DNA of 64,000 bases, from assembly GCA_032716605.1 (NCBI GenBank), contig CM064539.1:846590-910589 (forward strand). The letters run 5' to 3'. Every line of letters starts with the position of its first letter. The first letter of the stretch is position 1. The translations under genes were made by a program, and so were the position numbers. Of this stretch, positions 1 through 14,100 are shown piece after piece. Below the pieces are notes generated by a model that was given only the letters and a program-made list of their open reading frames with translations, was not told the DNA's origin and did not search any database. The stretch comes from Paralithodes platypus. Taxonomy: Eukaryota > Arthropoda > Malacostraca > Decapoda > Lithodidae.

Positions 1-113
1 ACGTTGGATTTGCCAAGACTACTAACAAATTGGGAGGTTTGACGTACCTCCCAACCTACCAAATAGGAAAACCTACTATTTGGTAGTAGTCTTGGAAAAT
101 CCAACGTACATAA
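1..113. repeat. Internal complementary region of DIRS family A copy
   Basis: Left half matches the reverse complement of the family A left end at about 7938-7970. Right half (from position about 32) matches the reverse complement of the right end at about 430-532. The two halves meet at ACAAA/TTGGG, reproducing the junction expected when both element ends are brought together in a circle. Confidence 0.8.
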
Positions 114-532
114 TACCCTCCCTCACGCCGGACCCCTGCCCATCCGCGTTCTTCTGCTGACGTGAGATGTGATGACAAGAGAGGGTCGCTCATGCGCACG
201 TTCGACAGGGATCTGCACATGACGGAACACAGGATGGGCCTTAAGCGGTAACTAAGGTAAACCCCTTTTTCTTCTCTTCTATGCTTTTTTCACCTTCGGT
301 GGTAGTTTTGGTTAATGTACAACGTCTCCTAGAGCAAGATAAGGAGTAGACTCTAGACGTTTTCTTTTTAACCGCGGTTGGAATGACGACATAGCAGTCA
401 AAATAGACAAGTCGTCATTGCAATTAGGTTAATAGCCTTGATGTTGGATTTTCCAAGACTGCTACCAAATAGTAGGTTTTCCTATTTGGTAGGTTGGGAG
501 GTACTGTACATCAAACCTCCCAATATATACAG
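1..532 (+). mobile_element. DIRS retrotransposon family A, 3' end of a copy lying left of the window
   Basis: Positions 1 to about 113 are an internal complementary region: complement of the family A 5' end (ending ACTAACAAA) fused to complement of its own 3' end (starting TTGGGAGGTTTGA). From about 114 to 532 comes the 3' terminal repeat, which is the inverse of the 5' terminal repeat seen at 7938-8240; the shared inverse block covers roughly 175-465 here. The element ends at CCTCCCAA (532). Coding parts would lie off the left edge on the plus strand. In DIRS elements this arrangement serves replication through a circular intermediate integrated by the tyrosine recombinase. Confidence 0.85.
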
Positions 533-1775
533 TATATGCTGTATGAGGTCTATCCTAATTTGAACAAAATCACTTCGGTGTCTTCACTTTATCTAATGAT
601 TAATTAATTGATTAACCCAGCAAGTGTGGATCTCCTTATATAAGGCCTACCGGTGGGCTGCGGAACTCCTTATATATTCCAAGGCCTAAAAAAAAAACAT
701 TTAAATCAGCCCAATATAAAAAAAAAATTTTTTTTTTTTAATTGCCCCTTGGCCATGGCAAATATCACTCCTCCACATCCCCTTCTTTCCCCCCCCCCTT
801 CATTTATCACCTATTCTCCCTGTTATTCCCTTATTCTTAGATATATATTCGTGCTAACATTAGCGAGTTGCTAGCAGGGCGTGGTCATCTGTGTTACCAA
901 GCGTGGGAAAGAGCGAGAGAGAGACTACCACGCAACAGTGTCTCTCCAGACATGGGGAGGAGTGGAGGAGAGGGAAGCTGCCTCGGCCATAAGTTATGGA
1001 ACTCCCGGCCTGTATCGCCGATTTTGACCATCCAAACGCTGTTTCCACTTGTTTTATTGCGGTAACAGGTTAATACCTTTATAATCAACGTAAAATAGGC
1101 GCATATGGATAAGTATTAATGATATTTATGGTACGATGACGATTTGAGTGAAGGAAACCATCTAAATACCTCCGCACAGGGGTGGCTGTATACTATACTG
1201 TAGGGGGTACGCAGCGGAGAGGTTAAAAACATTGATCCGACGTCTCCTTGTTTTCGGAGGTGCGGTGTCGCAAAGACAGGCTTTGTTTACATGCGTCGGA
1301 CGCACGGCTTTCAAAACACGCTTAATAAGCTTTCAAGCTTACGGATTTTAAAATGACACTTGGGCTCCTGCCCATCTGCCGAGGTGTCATTTTAAAATGA
1401 CAACCGGGCAGGAAGGTTAAAAAATTCTTTCCCTTCACAGCACCTGATCTATCTATCTATCTATCTATCTATATGCTCAGGCCCAATCCCCATTTTGGGG
1501 GTAGCCGACTCAAGACAGAGCAAGAACAGGGAAAACACAAAAACAACATAAAACAAAAAATAAACACTGATAAAAAACACAAACTCACACACATCCAGGT
1601 CACCCAGGAGAGGTGGGGGCACAGCACCTGATACCGAACGAATATTGTGGGAATGAGTTTTGTTTACAAAGAATACATGAATTAGCATGCCCATTTCTGA
1701 AGATAGCGTAATTTTTCAGCTAATTTAGTCCATTAATAGCGCCAAGAAGGGAAAGAATTGTTTAAGAATACCACT
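533..1775. other. PPCS 3' flank: AT-rich and low-complexity DNA with retroelement tail
   Basis: No coding region is supported. From 1449 there is a (TCTA)n run followed by a segment reading GCCCAATCCCCATTTTGGGG and a CGACTCAAGACAGAGC block. Related segments occur at about 25355-25395 and 42240-42295, and this looks like the 3' end of a dispersed retroposon on the minus strand. A hairpin-like pair around TTTTAAAATGACA lies at 1345-1405. Poly-A and poly-T runs at 685-740 and a C-rich run at 789 are simple sequence. Confidence 0.5.
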
Positions 1776-2170
1776 CTACGATTTTTCCGCCACCTCTTCC
1801 TGCTTTCCCCCGACAAAGGCACCGTGTCGCTTACACACTTCTCGCACAATTAATCGCTCAATCTCGACCTTTTCCTGCTTCTGTTGTTGCGATAGACGGA
1901 CCACATGACCCTCCTGTCCCTCCTCCACCAGCGTCACTTCCTCCCTCCGCGTCTGAAGCAAATTGCCAATAACAAGTTGATGGTGGTACTTACGGAGAGC
2001 TACCGTGGCCTTATCGATTAGTTTCCCCGGGTCCGTTTCTAGTTTGAAGGATGCCACGTAGAGCCGCGAACCCCAGATTGAGACCAGGGGGCTGAGCATC
2101 TTGGGCACCAGTTCTAGGTTCACAGTGAGGGGACCTGAGGACGACTGGATCTTGTGCTCCGATATCTGGC
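1776..2170 (-). CDS. PPCS: PPCS exon 4 (C-terminal exon with stop)
   Basis: The exon follows acceptor TTTTTGGTCAG and completes the Ser codon left by exon 3, then encodes [41 protein letters not shown], a YHHQLVIGN segment equivalent to YQHQVVVAN of vertebrate PPCS, and a C-terminal IEIEERIV-like helix (here [20 protein letters not shown]). The last ten residues (KQEEVAEKS) are a charged tail, and the stop codon is at 1778-1776. A DIRS element begins only 68 bp upstream of the exon at 2238, leaving little room for a polypyrimidine tract and branch site. Confidence 0.93.
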
Positions 2171-5100
2171 CTGACCAAAAATAAGGGGGACAGTGTTAGT
2201 ATACGTCATATACTGTATACTGTACTGTATGTATATATTATAGGTTTGACTCCTGCAAGGAGATAAAAAAAAACTAATAATCATTGACGATTATACCTAT
2301 TACATAAGGCCTCCTCTTCAAATGCTCATTTACCGTAGTTTGAATCTACCGCGCAGAGCATAACAAATTTGAGGAGCCTTCATCATGAGCGCACGCAACC
2401 TCACTCATGGTTCTGTCATTATGAAATTGGGTTCTCACTACGAAATAACTTCGTAACAAATAAAAACTAAAAAGAAAATACGAATAACTATTCATAAGCT
2501 TTCCATATACTCGTGGATGTACTTGTGTGGATCTTTGACCAGACGCTGACTCAGGCGTCATAATTCCTCCTTCACTGACATATCAAGTAAACCAAAATCC
2601 TTAATACATCAACGAATGGGAAGGGGATGGTCGGGAGGGCCCCATCGCTCTCATTTGGAAGGACCATATTACCAGTCTTGCTAAGGCAGCCTCCCAGAAG
2701 CTGGGTGTGCTCAACCGCCTTAGGGGGTTCTTTTCCCCTGCACAGCTTCTTGCTCTGTACAGGGGCATAGTGCGCCCTTGTATGGAGTATTGTTCACATG
2801 TGTGGGGAGGTTCCTCTCACACCGCTCTCCTAGACAAAGTTGAAAGGAAGGCCTTTCGTATCATTAACTCCCGTCCACTCACCAACTCTCTGCAATCTCT
2901 CTCTCCGCCGCAATGTTGCATCTCTCTCGCTATTCTATCGCTACTATAATAATCAGTGTTCCTCAGAGCTATCCCAGTGCATACCACCTCCTTTACGTAG
3001 GGCACGTGGTACCCGTCTTGCAACTCAATCCCACCCCTACTCTGTGCAACTCTCCAACCCAAGAGTGAAACGTACTCTCAAACTTTCTTCTACTCAACAG
3101 CTGAGCTCTGGAACTCTCTCCCAGAATCAGTCTTTCCCTCTTCCTATGACTTAAATTGCTTCAAACTCCGTGTGTCCAGGCATTTTGGCTCGAACGTCCC
3201 TTGATTTTGGCCCTGTCACTCTTTCAACTATGGGGGAGGCACTCGCTATAGGCAGTTATGCCTTTTGCCTCCCTCAATCACATAGAAAAAAGAAAAAAAA
3301 ATGATTACGGGGCCACTACTAAATATTAGGTTTTCTTTATCTCCCTGCAGGAGTCAAACCTATAATTTATTAGTGGCCCCTCCATCATTGACGATAATGC
3401 CTGATATCTAAGACTGGAGGGGGACATTCGTAATCATATCATAACTCTAGCAAAAGCAGATAATCAAACAACCACATAGTATTCATACTTTGTAAAAAAG
3501 ATATATATTTGGCGCATAAACCTTATACAGCATATATATACAAAAAGGGGTACAAGCAGGAGCGTGCTTCGAAGAAGCCTGCTTGAAAAAAAGGGTTAAC
3601 TCTGAGACTCTGTACACAGATCTGCTAGTTAAGAAGGCACCCCACTTAAAGTAAGTGGTGAAAAATAAAAACTTAAAAGTCTACAAGTGCACATATAAAC
3701 CCCATTAAACTAGTGGATATATTCCGAAAAATATACCACAAACATAAGAAGAACTCCTCTACATACGCAGAAGTACTGAACTCTTGTACTTCCGCAGAAG
3801 TACTTATAAACAAAATAAATTTCACAGTTGCAACTGCTGAGACCTCTTTTAAAATTAAATTGCTTCACAGCCAAACTACTTACAACGAAATTGTCGTCTT
3901 ACTACTATTGTACCTTAGCACAATTTCCTGTAATGCATACTACAGAGAATATTTTATATCACAACACCTACATACAGTATCACAGCTCGTATGTTTTGTA
4001 TACACACTCCGGCGGGGTCTAGGGTGTCCTATGTTATACTGACTGCACCCTCCCCCCCCCCTCCTTTTCTGAATCTAAACAATAAGTGACTTAGAGACCA
4101 CCTAGACCCGCTGCCTTAACCTGACAAGCGCGATATAGACCTAGGGGCTAGGGTAGTTATTTGTGCATTTCTAGCCTTGGATTCTGACAGAATTCGTTAT
4201 ATTTACAATATAGAGCATTATTTGTTTTCGGTATGCTTTTATTTTACATATATGATGTATATATTTTTTTTTTTTTTTTTTTTCTATATTCCAACTACTC
4301 CCTCTCGGGCATAGGCTGAGAGCCTGTACATTTCACCGCTCAACACGGTGAAGCCCGTGAGGTCTTGTTCCAGTCTGGGGAGTGAGACATGTGAAGCATC
4401 CATCATGGCTCGAAGCAGCTCCATCTCTGAAGCGGCTGGTTGCTTCGCTCAAGTGCTTCACCGTCTCACCCTCCAGACTCAGACCCTCACTCTCAGAATG
4501 CCACCTATTGAGCAGTGAACTCACTAGGCATTGTCCCCCTGTAACATATTTTGAATATGGGAATATTCATACAGTGTTATTTAATCAGGGAACAATGAGG
4601 GTATTTTTTTGGCATTTCGGTGGGCTTTGTGGTAATGCACTGATACTAGGTACAGCACAAATTCAATCCCAATAATATCTTCCCATTGACATATCGGGAT
4701 TTGAACCCGGGTCCATTGGATTACCAATCCAGTGGCATGACCACTCCACCACACCTCCATATGAACCTTCAAGAGTGCTAAAATAAGTTGGAAAAGCATT
4801 TGGGTGGTGAAAAACGAAGATATTGGCCACCCGGTCATAATCTCAGGCGAGAGAGCCACAGGCAACCTTCCCCTCTCCCTGTCTGTGAGTCAACTGAGGC
4901 GAGCGGGGCGGTGTGGGCCGGTGTCTGGGTGTTACATAACGATCTTTTATGCAACCCACTTGTGCTACATTGTCGCGGGAGAGAAAAATAACCGATAAAT
5001 GATGAAAATAAGAGGAAAAATAGGTGATAATTGAGGAGGGGGGGGGAGGGGGGAATAAGGTGGGGAAGGAGGGGGGGGGGGTGAGAAACACATGGATGAG

Positions 5101-8100
5101 TACTGGAGGGAAATTATCTCACCTAGAGACAAATTCCTTTGTTTTGATAGGCCCTTTTTTTGGGGGGAAGGCTTTTTTTATGGTCTTGCTTCCGTGAGGC
5201 CTATCGCGTTCCCTATAGGAAGCCTTCCATGAGGCCCATCGCGCTTAAGGGGTTAAAGCTATACATGGCATGGAGGGTCTGTCTAGAGCTACTGAAAGGT
5301 ATCGCGTCAAAAACGTATGATTAGAGGACCATAGATGCGTAGACGTAATGTCCTCAACAGAAAAATTCTTAAGGAAACGCAAAGAGGCCGCCCATTTGCG
5401 TAAATCGTGGGCTCTTCCCACTACGCCGGGATTACTCTCTTTAATGACTTTGACCAAGAGAGAAGCCAGTTTACGTTTCATTAAGCGTTTGCCCGTACTT
5501 GCTACCCATAAAGCACCCTGGTGATTTAGAGGTGCCACTCTCAAATATTTGGTTAGAGCTTGCACTGGACATAAATTATGGTGAACTTTTCCCCTTTTCA
5601 ACGCCGGCACCGTGAACTCTGAAAACACGTGTTCACTGTGTTCATTTTTGGCGATGAACCCTGGGGAAGGTGCAATGTGAATACACTCATTAAGCCTACC
5701 AAACCTGATGCAATTAGGTGTGTTGCTCATCGCCGCCAGCTCAGATACTCTGTTCCCGGTAGCCAAAGTCATAAGGAATACTATCTATCTATCTATTGCC
5801 TGACGCCGTGATCCCTGAAGGGGTGGCCACGAACGAACCGCCCCCATGCACCTCTGTCCCCAGTCAGTCGACGCCCCTCCCCCCAACCAGCACCGCCCTC
5901 GTTCATGTACTTCCTCACTCCATCCTTCCACCTCATATTCGGTCTACCTCTCCCTCTCTGTCCCTCCACCTCGCTCTCGTACACCCTCTTAGTCATTCTC
6001 TCTTTCCATACGTTCCATATGGCCGAACCATCTCAAGTTGTTCCTTTTCACACTTTCCAGCACATCTACCTCCACACCACACCTCCTTCTTACTTCCTCA
6101 TTAGTCTGTCTATCCCTCCATGTAACTCCGCACGCACTCCTTAAGTAATTCATTTCCACTGCTCTCACTCTTGGTCTGAGTCTCTCAACCAACGTCCATG
6201 CTTCGCTTCCGTAAGTCAGTGTCTTACCACACTATCATGCAAGGACTTCTTCACTTCCATACTGACCACCCTATTTCTTGTTACTGCTTTTAGCATTCCT
6301 ACAACCCTCTTCCCCTGTTGTACCCTCTCCCGCACTTATTCATCCATAGTCCCATCTTTACTCAACACACTGCCCAGATACTTAAAAGAGTTGACGATCT
6401 CCCTAGCCTGACCGTTCAGCTTCACCTCACACTCTGTGACTTCACCCCGTTCGAAGACCATAACCTTGCTCTTCCCCGTATTTACCTTCAAATTCCGTTT
6501 TTCGCACACTGTTCCAAACTCATTTACCAGACCCTGCAACTCCCATTCATTATCACTCATCAGAACTGTATCATCCGCAAACAGCAGTATAGGTAGCTTC
6601 CACTCAATTCCCTCCCTTTTCAGCGATACACCAACATCCACTGCTCTTGATAGTATTTCTTTCATGACTCCATCCATATATACAGTAAACAACTACGGTG
6701 ACTAAGCGTCTGTTGTCTGAGGGGAGACCTGGACCTGGACTGCGACCGTGACTTGGAGGCTGTCACCGGGGGCATAGGTTCACGCGGTCTCTTAGATGTG
6801 CCGGGGGCGGGAGTAAGTACTGTACCCTGCCCAGTCTCTGCCGACTTACGCACATTTTACTCTAGTCTTAGAAGGGGTACGTTTAATAGGGGGGTGCTCA
6901 ACAAGTAATCGATCCCACAGAATTACGTTATCACACTGAAGAGCTTTATGAGCCACTGAAGTAGCATAAGTAGATAAGAGTTGTCTGGCTTCCCGTCATG
7001 CGACCGCCGCGGCCCGATTATCATGCTGTAAGACTTTAATACTCAATTGACTACAGAAGGTACAATTCTTCGTCACCCACAAACCCCTTGACCGGTCTAA
7101 ACATTTGACGCATCTAATGCAGAGAGTATGCGCAAAAATAGGGATACCTGAACAGGAGGGTGTTACGCACAGAGCAAAAACAGGGTCTAGGGCAGCCATG
7201 ACAGAGACTGGAGGAAAACTAACCCACCCCAGGGTTTACTCCTGGTTCTCTGTTGACCCGCCGGAACTCCACCCTGGAAAAAAGAAAATTTCCAGGAATT
7301 AATGCTCATAAGGTTACCCCAACATGTTCTAACACAAGTGTTAATAAACCGCCGGGCAACGAGACGTAATACACAACTATTACTTCTCGCTACTCGGGAA
7401 GTTCATATGTAAAGATTTTAGAATATCTTCACCTGTCCAAAAGATTTAAGAATATCCTCTGACATGATATAAAGACAAGCATGGCTTTATAAATGACGCA
7501 GTCTTCCCAGTGGTGTTAAAGTTTTACTGGAAACCCATATTAAGACGCAGGCCCCCGTATTGTATCGCAGATCAAAAGGGGAAGCCTGTCTCAATTCCTA
7601 GATCTGACTTCTCCCGAAGCCTTCATAGATCGCCGTATGTTGAAGGCGGCGATACCTAAAAGTATCCCTCAATTGTCTGGCCAACTATACTGAATTGCAA
7701 ATTCGTTAATCCCACCCTCCCAAGGTTCAACCGCCGGGTGTGAAATTAATTTTAACGTTAACCCCAATTGTTCCTATCCCCACTTCTTTGCAAAAGATCG
7801 CCGGGGAGGAAAGACCAATCAACAAACAGCCTAGTTTTTTAATGGCTTTGCAAAAACCGGGAAAAAACTATACTCAACAAGTGTCCGCTTGAACACTTAG
7901 TTAAATGGGTATAGCCATCCCGCCGGGAAACACACAATTTGTTAGTAGTCTTGGCAAATCCAACGTCATGGCTATTAACCTAATTGCAATGACGACTTGT
8001 CTATTTTGACTGCTATGTCGTCATTCCAACCGCGGTTAAAAAGAAAACGTCTAGAGTCTACTCCTTATCTTGCTCTAGGAGACGTTGTACATTAACCAAA

Positions 8101-11100
8101 ACTACCACCGAAGGTGAAAAAAGTATAGAAGAGAAGAAAAAGGGGTTTACCTTAGTTACCGCTCAAGGCCCATCCCGTGTTCCGTCATGCGCCGATCCCT
8201 GTCGAACGTGCGCATGAGCGACCCTCTCTTGTTATCATTTTTTCACGCGTCGCCATTGTTGAGTCCGCTTTTGTTGTGCTCCTTCAATTCACCCTGTTTT
8301 AGGTTCGTTTCGGCTTTTCTGGCCTTCTTTTGTTAGACAGATGTTACGTGATCTAGGACACACGTAAATGGGCTCCTCAGTGTGTTTAATGGAGACGCGT
8401 GTGGAAATAGCTACCGAAGGTACGGGGGCGCCTGGCGTTCCTCGTATGTGTTTTTCATTCCTTTCTCTTTTCATATTCTTTTTTCCTGTTAGTCTGGGCA
8501 TAGTTTAGCTTATTTTAGCCTAGCTTGTTTCTCATTCAGGAATTGCTATGCCCTATGAGTTTTCATATTTTCATAGCCTAGGTGTACAGTTGGTTCACAA
8601 TCTGAGATTTCGTGGTGGCGGTGCTGTTTGTAGGGTTTGTGTCGGCCGCATTATTAGCGTTATTCCCGAGTCCCCCCTTACGAGCCTTCACTGTGTCTCC
8701 AGGGCCTGGGCGCTTGGTGGTTTGTGATATCCAGGGGTACCCTACGGGGGCCTCTCCCTCACACCACAGGGTTTTTCGCCCCTGACACATTCTCTCCTCA
8801 CGGCTAGGCCACCCTTTTCTCGCCAGTTTCATTTACTGGTTTTTGTGTTCCCTTCCTGTTTTCACCTCCATCCTTTCATTCCCTTTTGCCCAATCCTGGG
8901 GTACCCTACGGGGGCCCCTGTTTGTGCCGAACCACCCTTCCTGCCACTTCTCCTCATGGGCTTTGCTCTATCTCTGTGGGTGGGGTGGTTCCTGGGGGAT
9001 GTGCCTCCTCTCCCCTGGTGTGTCTTCCTTGCCTCTCCCTTGACCGGTTGAGTCAGGATATTCAAGGAAGACACTGCTCAGCTTGATGGCCATCGTCGCT
9101 TGGAGTCATAAGGAGTTGACGCTTTTTTCTGGGCCTGTGTTGGTATTACCTAGACGCTCCTCTCGCTTTTTCGGCGCCGGACCATCTCGGCCGGTCCCGC
9201 AAATTTGCGGAGTGCTCGATTCGGTCCACGGACGATTCGGCTCCCCGCAAATTTGCGGAGATCGCTGGGGGGTCTCGCGGTGAGGCGGGAGGGTTGTGTC
9301 GGTACGGTTATGCCTCCATTGGCCCGCAAATTTGCGGTTATAGTTGGCTTTCCCGGTGACCCTTTTTTGTGTCATCTTGTTGCCTGGTACTATATTGGTG
9401 TATGCACTTGCCTGGTGTTATGGACCCTGCATGTGAGGTGTTGAGTGGTGGTTAACACTTTCTCCATCTTTGCAGGTTTCTGCTTGTGCTCTTCCGCCTC
9501 ACCCGCCCTCCTCACCTCCATCGGTGCTCCCGGTTTAGAGTGAGTACGACTTCCAGTTTGCATGTGTGTTCCTGTTTACCCATGCTCATTCCCTGGTTTT
9601 TATTGGACATTATCTTCACTTACTCCGTCAACGTGCTGCTTATGGTGTGTGTTCTTCCATTGCAGGTGGGATGCCTTGCTTTCGCCAGGGCTGTGGCTCC
9701 CCGTGCTTGGACTGCCACAGGTCCTGCTTGCGGCATTCGCAATGTGTGTCCTCTACGGCCTACCTCTCGGCTTTGTGTGGCCCGTGTATGGACCTGGTGG
9801 ATGTGGTGGACCATCACCCTGGTTCCTCTGACGCGGCGGTGGCCTCTGCATCCCTTCAGTCTGTGTGGGCGGTGGTCTCCCACCACATCAGGTCTGTGGG
9901 CCACCGTTACCCGGCCTTTGTTGACGACCGGATCCGCGTCGCCCTGGGCATCCCTGATCCGTCTGGGGGCCGTTTACCTGGCCCTCTCCCTGCTCGGGCC
10001 CTCCTCCCTGGGTCCCGTGGTCGGTCGTCGCATCGTCGGGTGGATCCCCAGCTCCGTCCACGCTCTCGCTCTCCTCGTCGCTCGTCCTCTACTGCCCCTC
10101 CTCGTCCTCCTGCTCACCTTGACTCCGCCGTTCGCCCTCGTCATGGTTCCCGCCCTGAGGCCGGGGTTAGCGTCTCTGCCCCTGTCCGCCTTCCCCTGGC
10201 CTCTCCGGATAGGGGCTCTACTACCTTCCGCCCGCTTCCCCTGCACAACAGACGTCCTCTTCATTTGTCCTCTACGCGCGCGGATGTTCATGCTGTAGCT
10301 GGCCCTCTGCTCCCTCCTTCTACTCTATCCGGGAGGGTCCGCCAGGATGTAGTTGCTTCTCCTCCTACTTCTCCTGCTTCGGTGCCTCTTCTTCCTTCTA
10401 GGTCTCGTCCCAAGGTGGAGGTTCCTCCCTCCTCCGCCTCGGTGTCGGGCCGCCCTGTTCTCTCAGCCCCGGGGATCCTTGCTCTGTTTCCCCCCGCGGC
10501 TCCTTCTGACCTCCTTTCACCCGGCCAGCCTTCCCCCTCCCGTCATCCTGCTCCTCTTCCTTCTTCTATTCCTGATCTTCGCTTGCCGGCTCCCCGTGAG
10601 GGTACCCCGCCGCTTGACTCGGTAGAGTATAGCGAGGTTTCGGGGTCCCCTTTCTCGGGGGCTGACGTGTCGCTGGAAGAGGGGGATGGTGATGTTTCCC
10701 CCTCGGGCGTTAGTGATCGGGAACGAGACCCTCAGGACCGTCACGGCCGTCGTCGCTCGCCTTCTTTGGGCCGCGACGCTGCTGTTTCGTGTCATGGGTC
10801 TCGCTCTCGCTCACGCTCGCCCCTGCGGGCCGAACTATCTTCGGGGGGGTCGCCTCTCTCGGATCGATTTTCGGCTATGCAGGGGTGGGTTGTGTCACAC
10901 TTCGACGCGCGCTTGGAGGCGATGCAAGAATCCCTCTTATCGCGCTTCTTGGCGGTGACACAACCTCAGCGCCTCACCCAACCTGCCCCTGCTTTGGTCC
11001 CCCTCCCCTCTGCGGTGGACCACATTCCTTCTCGCCCTGCTTCTCCGCCTGCCCGGTCGTCGGCTAGTACTGCTCCTGCCCTGGCTCAGGTGGTTGCCCC

Positions 11101-14100
11101 TACTGTCTCACATGCGGGGGTCCTCCGTCTGCTAGGGCAGGGTCCGCGCTTGCCCCCCATCCAAAAGGCCAAGGTCCCGTCGCGGACTATGCCGCTCCTC
11201 TATGGCTCCTTGGCTGTTTGGAAGGGGGTGCAGGCCTCCCACCCGGAGCGTGCTACCGACTTCCCGTCAGGTGAGAGGGCCCTACCTTTGGACTGGTCGG
11301 TCCAAATCAATGATAAAATGCAGTTCAGGGCGATCAGGGTGGATGGTCAGGTGGCCGACGTGGAGGTGCGGGCTTACCCGACAAGGACTGACCTTCAGTA
11401 CTTCTCGGTGAAGCCCAAGCCCCCGTCTGCTCCTCGGACTAAGCTCTGGTCAGACTTCAGCCGCCAGGACATCCTTCAGGATGTTCAGTCCCTGGCTGTG
11501 TTAACGGGACTGTCCTCCTATGGGACGGGTTTGTGCGACGACGGTAAGCCTGGCTTGGCCGTCGTGCTCGATAACCCTCTCCCATTGGAGGCCTGGTTTG
11601 CTGAGGCCTTAGACTTTGCCAACCGTTCCGTCAACAGATCTATTTCAGTCCCTCCCCCAGAGTCGTCACTGCTTTTGCCTCCTCTGGTATCTGTCGGCGG
11701 ATTGGATGGCAAGTTCTGGTCCTGGATTAGCGCTCCCAAACTTGAAATTTGTGCTATTGCTAACCCGTTCTTCTCCCACCCAGATAAGTCCTCTGTCGAC
11801 AGGGATTTTACCTTGCGGCAGAGGGTGGCGAACTTATTGTCTTGTCTTCTAGGTTCCCTCCAGACGTCTGTTCACCACCTGCGACTTATCGAGGCGACTG
11901 CACCTGGCGATCTTCGCGAGGGCTTGGACCACGTTCGGCGGATCCACCTTCAGCTCGCGGTGTCTTTGGTTCCCGAGCTGAAGGCGGTTTTGTGCGAGGC
12001 AACTCGACAACGCCAGACGGTAAGGTCCTCGTTCTGCCGGAAGGCCCCTTTGGATATTCGTCAGGGTCTATTATACTCTGAGCTATATACATCGGGGCTT
12101 TTTGCGCAGGATGCTTGGGAACGCTACGCTTCTCTGTCAGCGGACCCTGCTTACGACACGCAAAGACGCGCTGTGTCGCGACCAGGGTCTTCGCAGTCCC
12201 GTCCTTCTGCCGGTCCCCTTCGGGGTGCTGCCGCCACTGCTGCCACCAAGAAAGGGCGCAGGAAAGGGAAGTTGCCGGCCAGAGCGTCGGTTCCGCCTCG
12301 CACTTCTGCTCCTGCTCCCTTTCATCCCCGCCGAGAAGGGGCTGGCCAGCCTTCCACTTCCGGCCGCACTTCGACGGGGTCTGACACACGACGGACAGGG
12401 GATGGGGTGACCCGCCCTTTTCGGCGAGGTGGGGGGGGTAGGGGTGGTCAACGTGGCTCTTATGACCGCAGGGACCGTACCGGGGGACCCTCCACGTCAA
12501 AAAATGTGTAGGTTCTCCAGGTCGGTCTCCTCCTTGTTCTCCTTCTCGCCTCGCAGAAAGGGTCGCTCACCTCATCTCGGGGGCTCCCACAGGTTATTTT
12601 CGCCCTTGCGCCCTTCGGTGGCCACGAGGGACGTGGGGGCGGAAGATTGCACGGAGGGGTCTAACCTGGAGATGGAAGTCCAGACCCCCACTCAGCTCTT
12701 GTCAACGAAGCCGGCCTGTCTCTTCGGAGGTGGCCGACGTGATTACATCCATGCACGAGCAGGGAATCGTCAAGGAGGTGAAAGCCGGTCTACCGGTTTT
12801 CCTCTCCCGTGTTTTTCTGGTACCAAAGAAGGACTGCGACGCGATGCGACCGGTGGTGGATCTGTCGGCCCTCAACGGGCACATCGTGAACACACGGTTT
12901 CGGATGCTGACGGTGCACCAGGTACGACTGGCCCTGCGACCTCTGTCGTGGGTAGTGTCGCTGGACCTCAAGGATGCGTATTGGCACGTTCCAATCCATC
13001 CTCGTTTCCAGCGATTCTTGGCCGTTCAGACTTCCGATCGTGTGTTCATGTTCGACAGACTTCCCTTCGGTCTCAACATCGCGCCGCGGATCTTCTCGAA
13101 ACTGGTCAAGCAGGCTCTGGATCCTCTCCTCAGGGGCGGCCTCCAGATCCTGTTTTACTTGGACGACTGGTTGATAGTTTCAGACACCCTAGAACAGTGC
13201 GTCCACGACACCCTCACAGTAGTTCAACACATCACACAGTTAGGGTTCAAAATCAATATTCCCAAGTCGCGCCTGACCCCGTCGCGTGTCGTGACGTGGG
13301 TAGGTCTCGAATGGGATCTGACCAACGCTACAGTGACCCAGAGTCAGCCAAACGCGGTGAAACTTCGCAGGAAGGTCTTCGCCGTGTTGCACTCGGTCTC
13401 CCTCACGAGGAGGATCTGGGACTCGTTAGTGGGTTCGCTGAATTGGGCCGCTCTGACCATTCCCTTAGGGAGGCTCAGGCTGCGCCGCCTAATACTCATG
13501 GGCAACAAGGTGTTTCCGTTGGCCCCTATGGATCGGCTCATGCCGATCCCGCGTACCATTCACAGACACTTAGGACACTGGGTTGCTCGGGGCACGCTCT
13601 CTGCGGCTGTGCCCTGGACCGCCCCCCCGCCGACGATCTGGGTAGATACAGATGCGTCGAGCGAGGTAGGGTGGGGTTACCAATCCAACCTGGGACATCA
13701 ACATCACGGCAGATGGGTGGGACACACACACCTACACATCAATGCCCTCGAACTGTTGGTTCCCTTGTTCTTCCTGAGGGACCACGCGCTGGCCCTTCGG
13801 GGAAAGTCGGTGGCCTTCAGGATGGACAATCAGACAGCTGTCCACTGTATCCAAAAGCAGGGGTCCTCCAGGTCTTTGACTCTGTTGGGGATCTCAGAGA
13901 AGTTGTTCTTCCTCGCGAACCGACACAACATCTCCCTGCACGCCTCCTACCTGCCCGGGACTGCCAACCTGTGGGCGGACGCCCTGTCGCGAGGACGGGG
14001 CGTTCTTGTAGAATGGGCAATGAAACAGACTGTATTCGACGACCTCGCAGCTTCCTGGGGTGTTCCGGAGGTCGACTTGTTCGCATCGAAGGAGACGCGC

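Noticed and set aside
4687..4765. Functional tRNA-Thr gene
   Set aside because: A box, B box and anticodon loop are recognisable, but the acceptor stem does not pair and it sits inside a MITE-like element.
9566..9670. Extended N-terminus of DIRS A Gag from 9566
   Set aside because: It contains an acceptor-like TTCCATTGCAG and no similarity to family B Gag, whose start matches position 9671 better.
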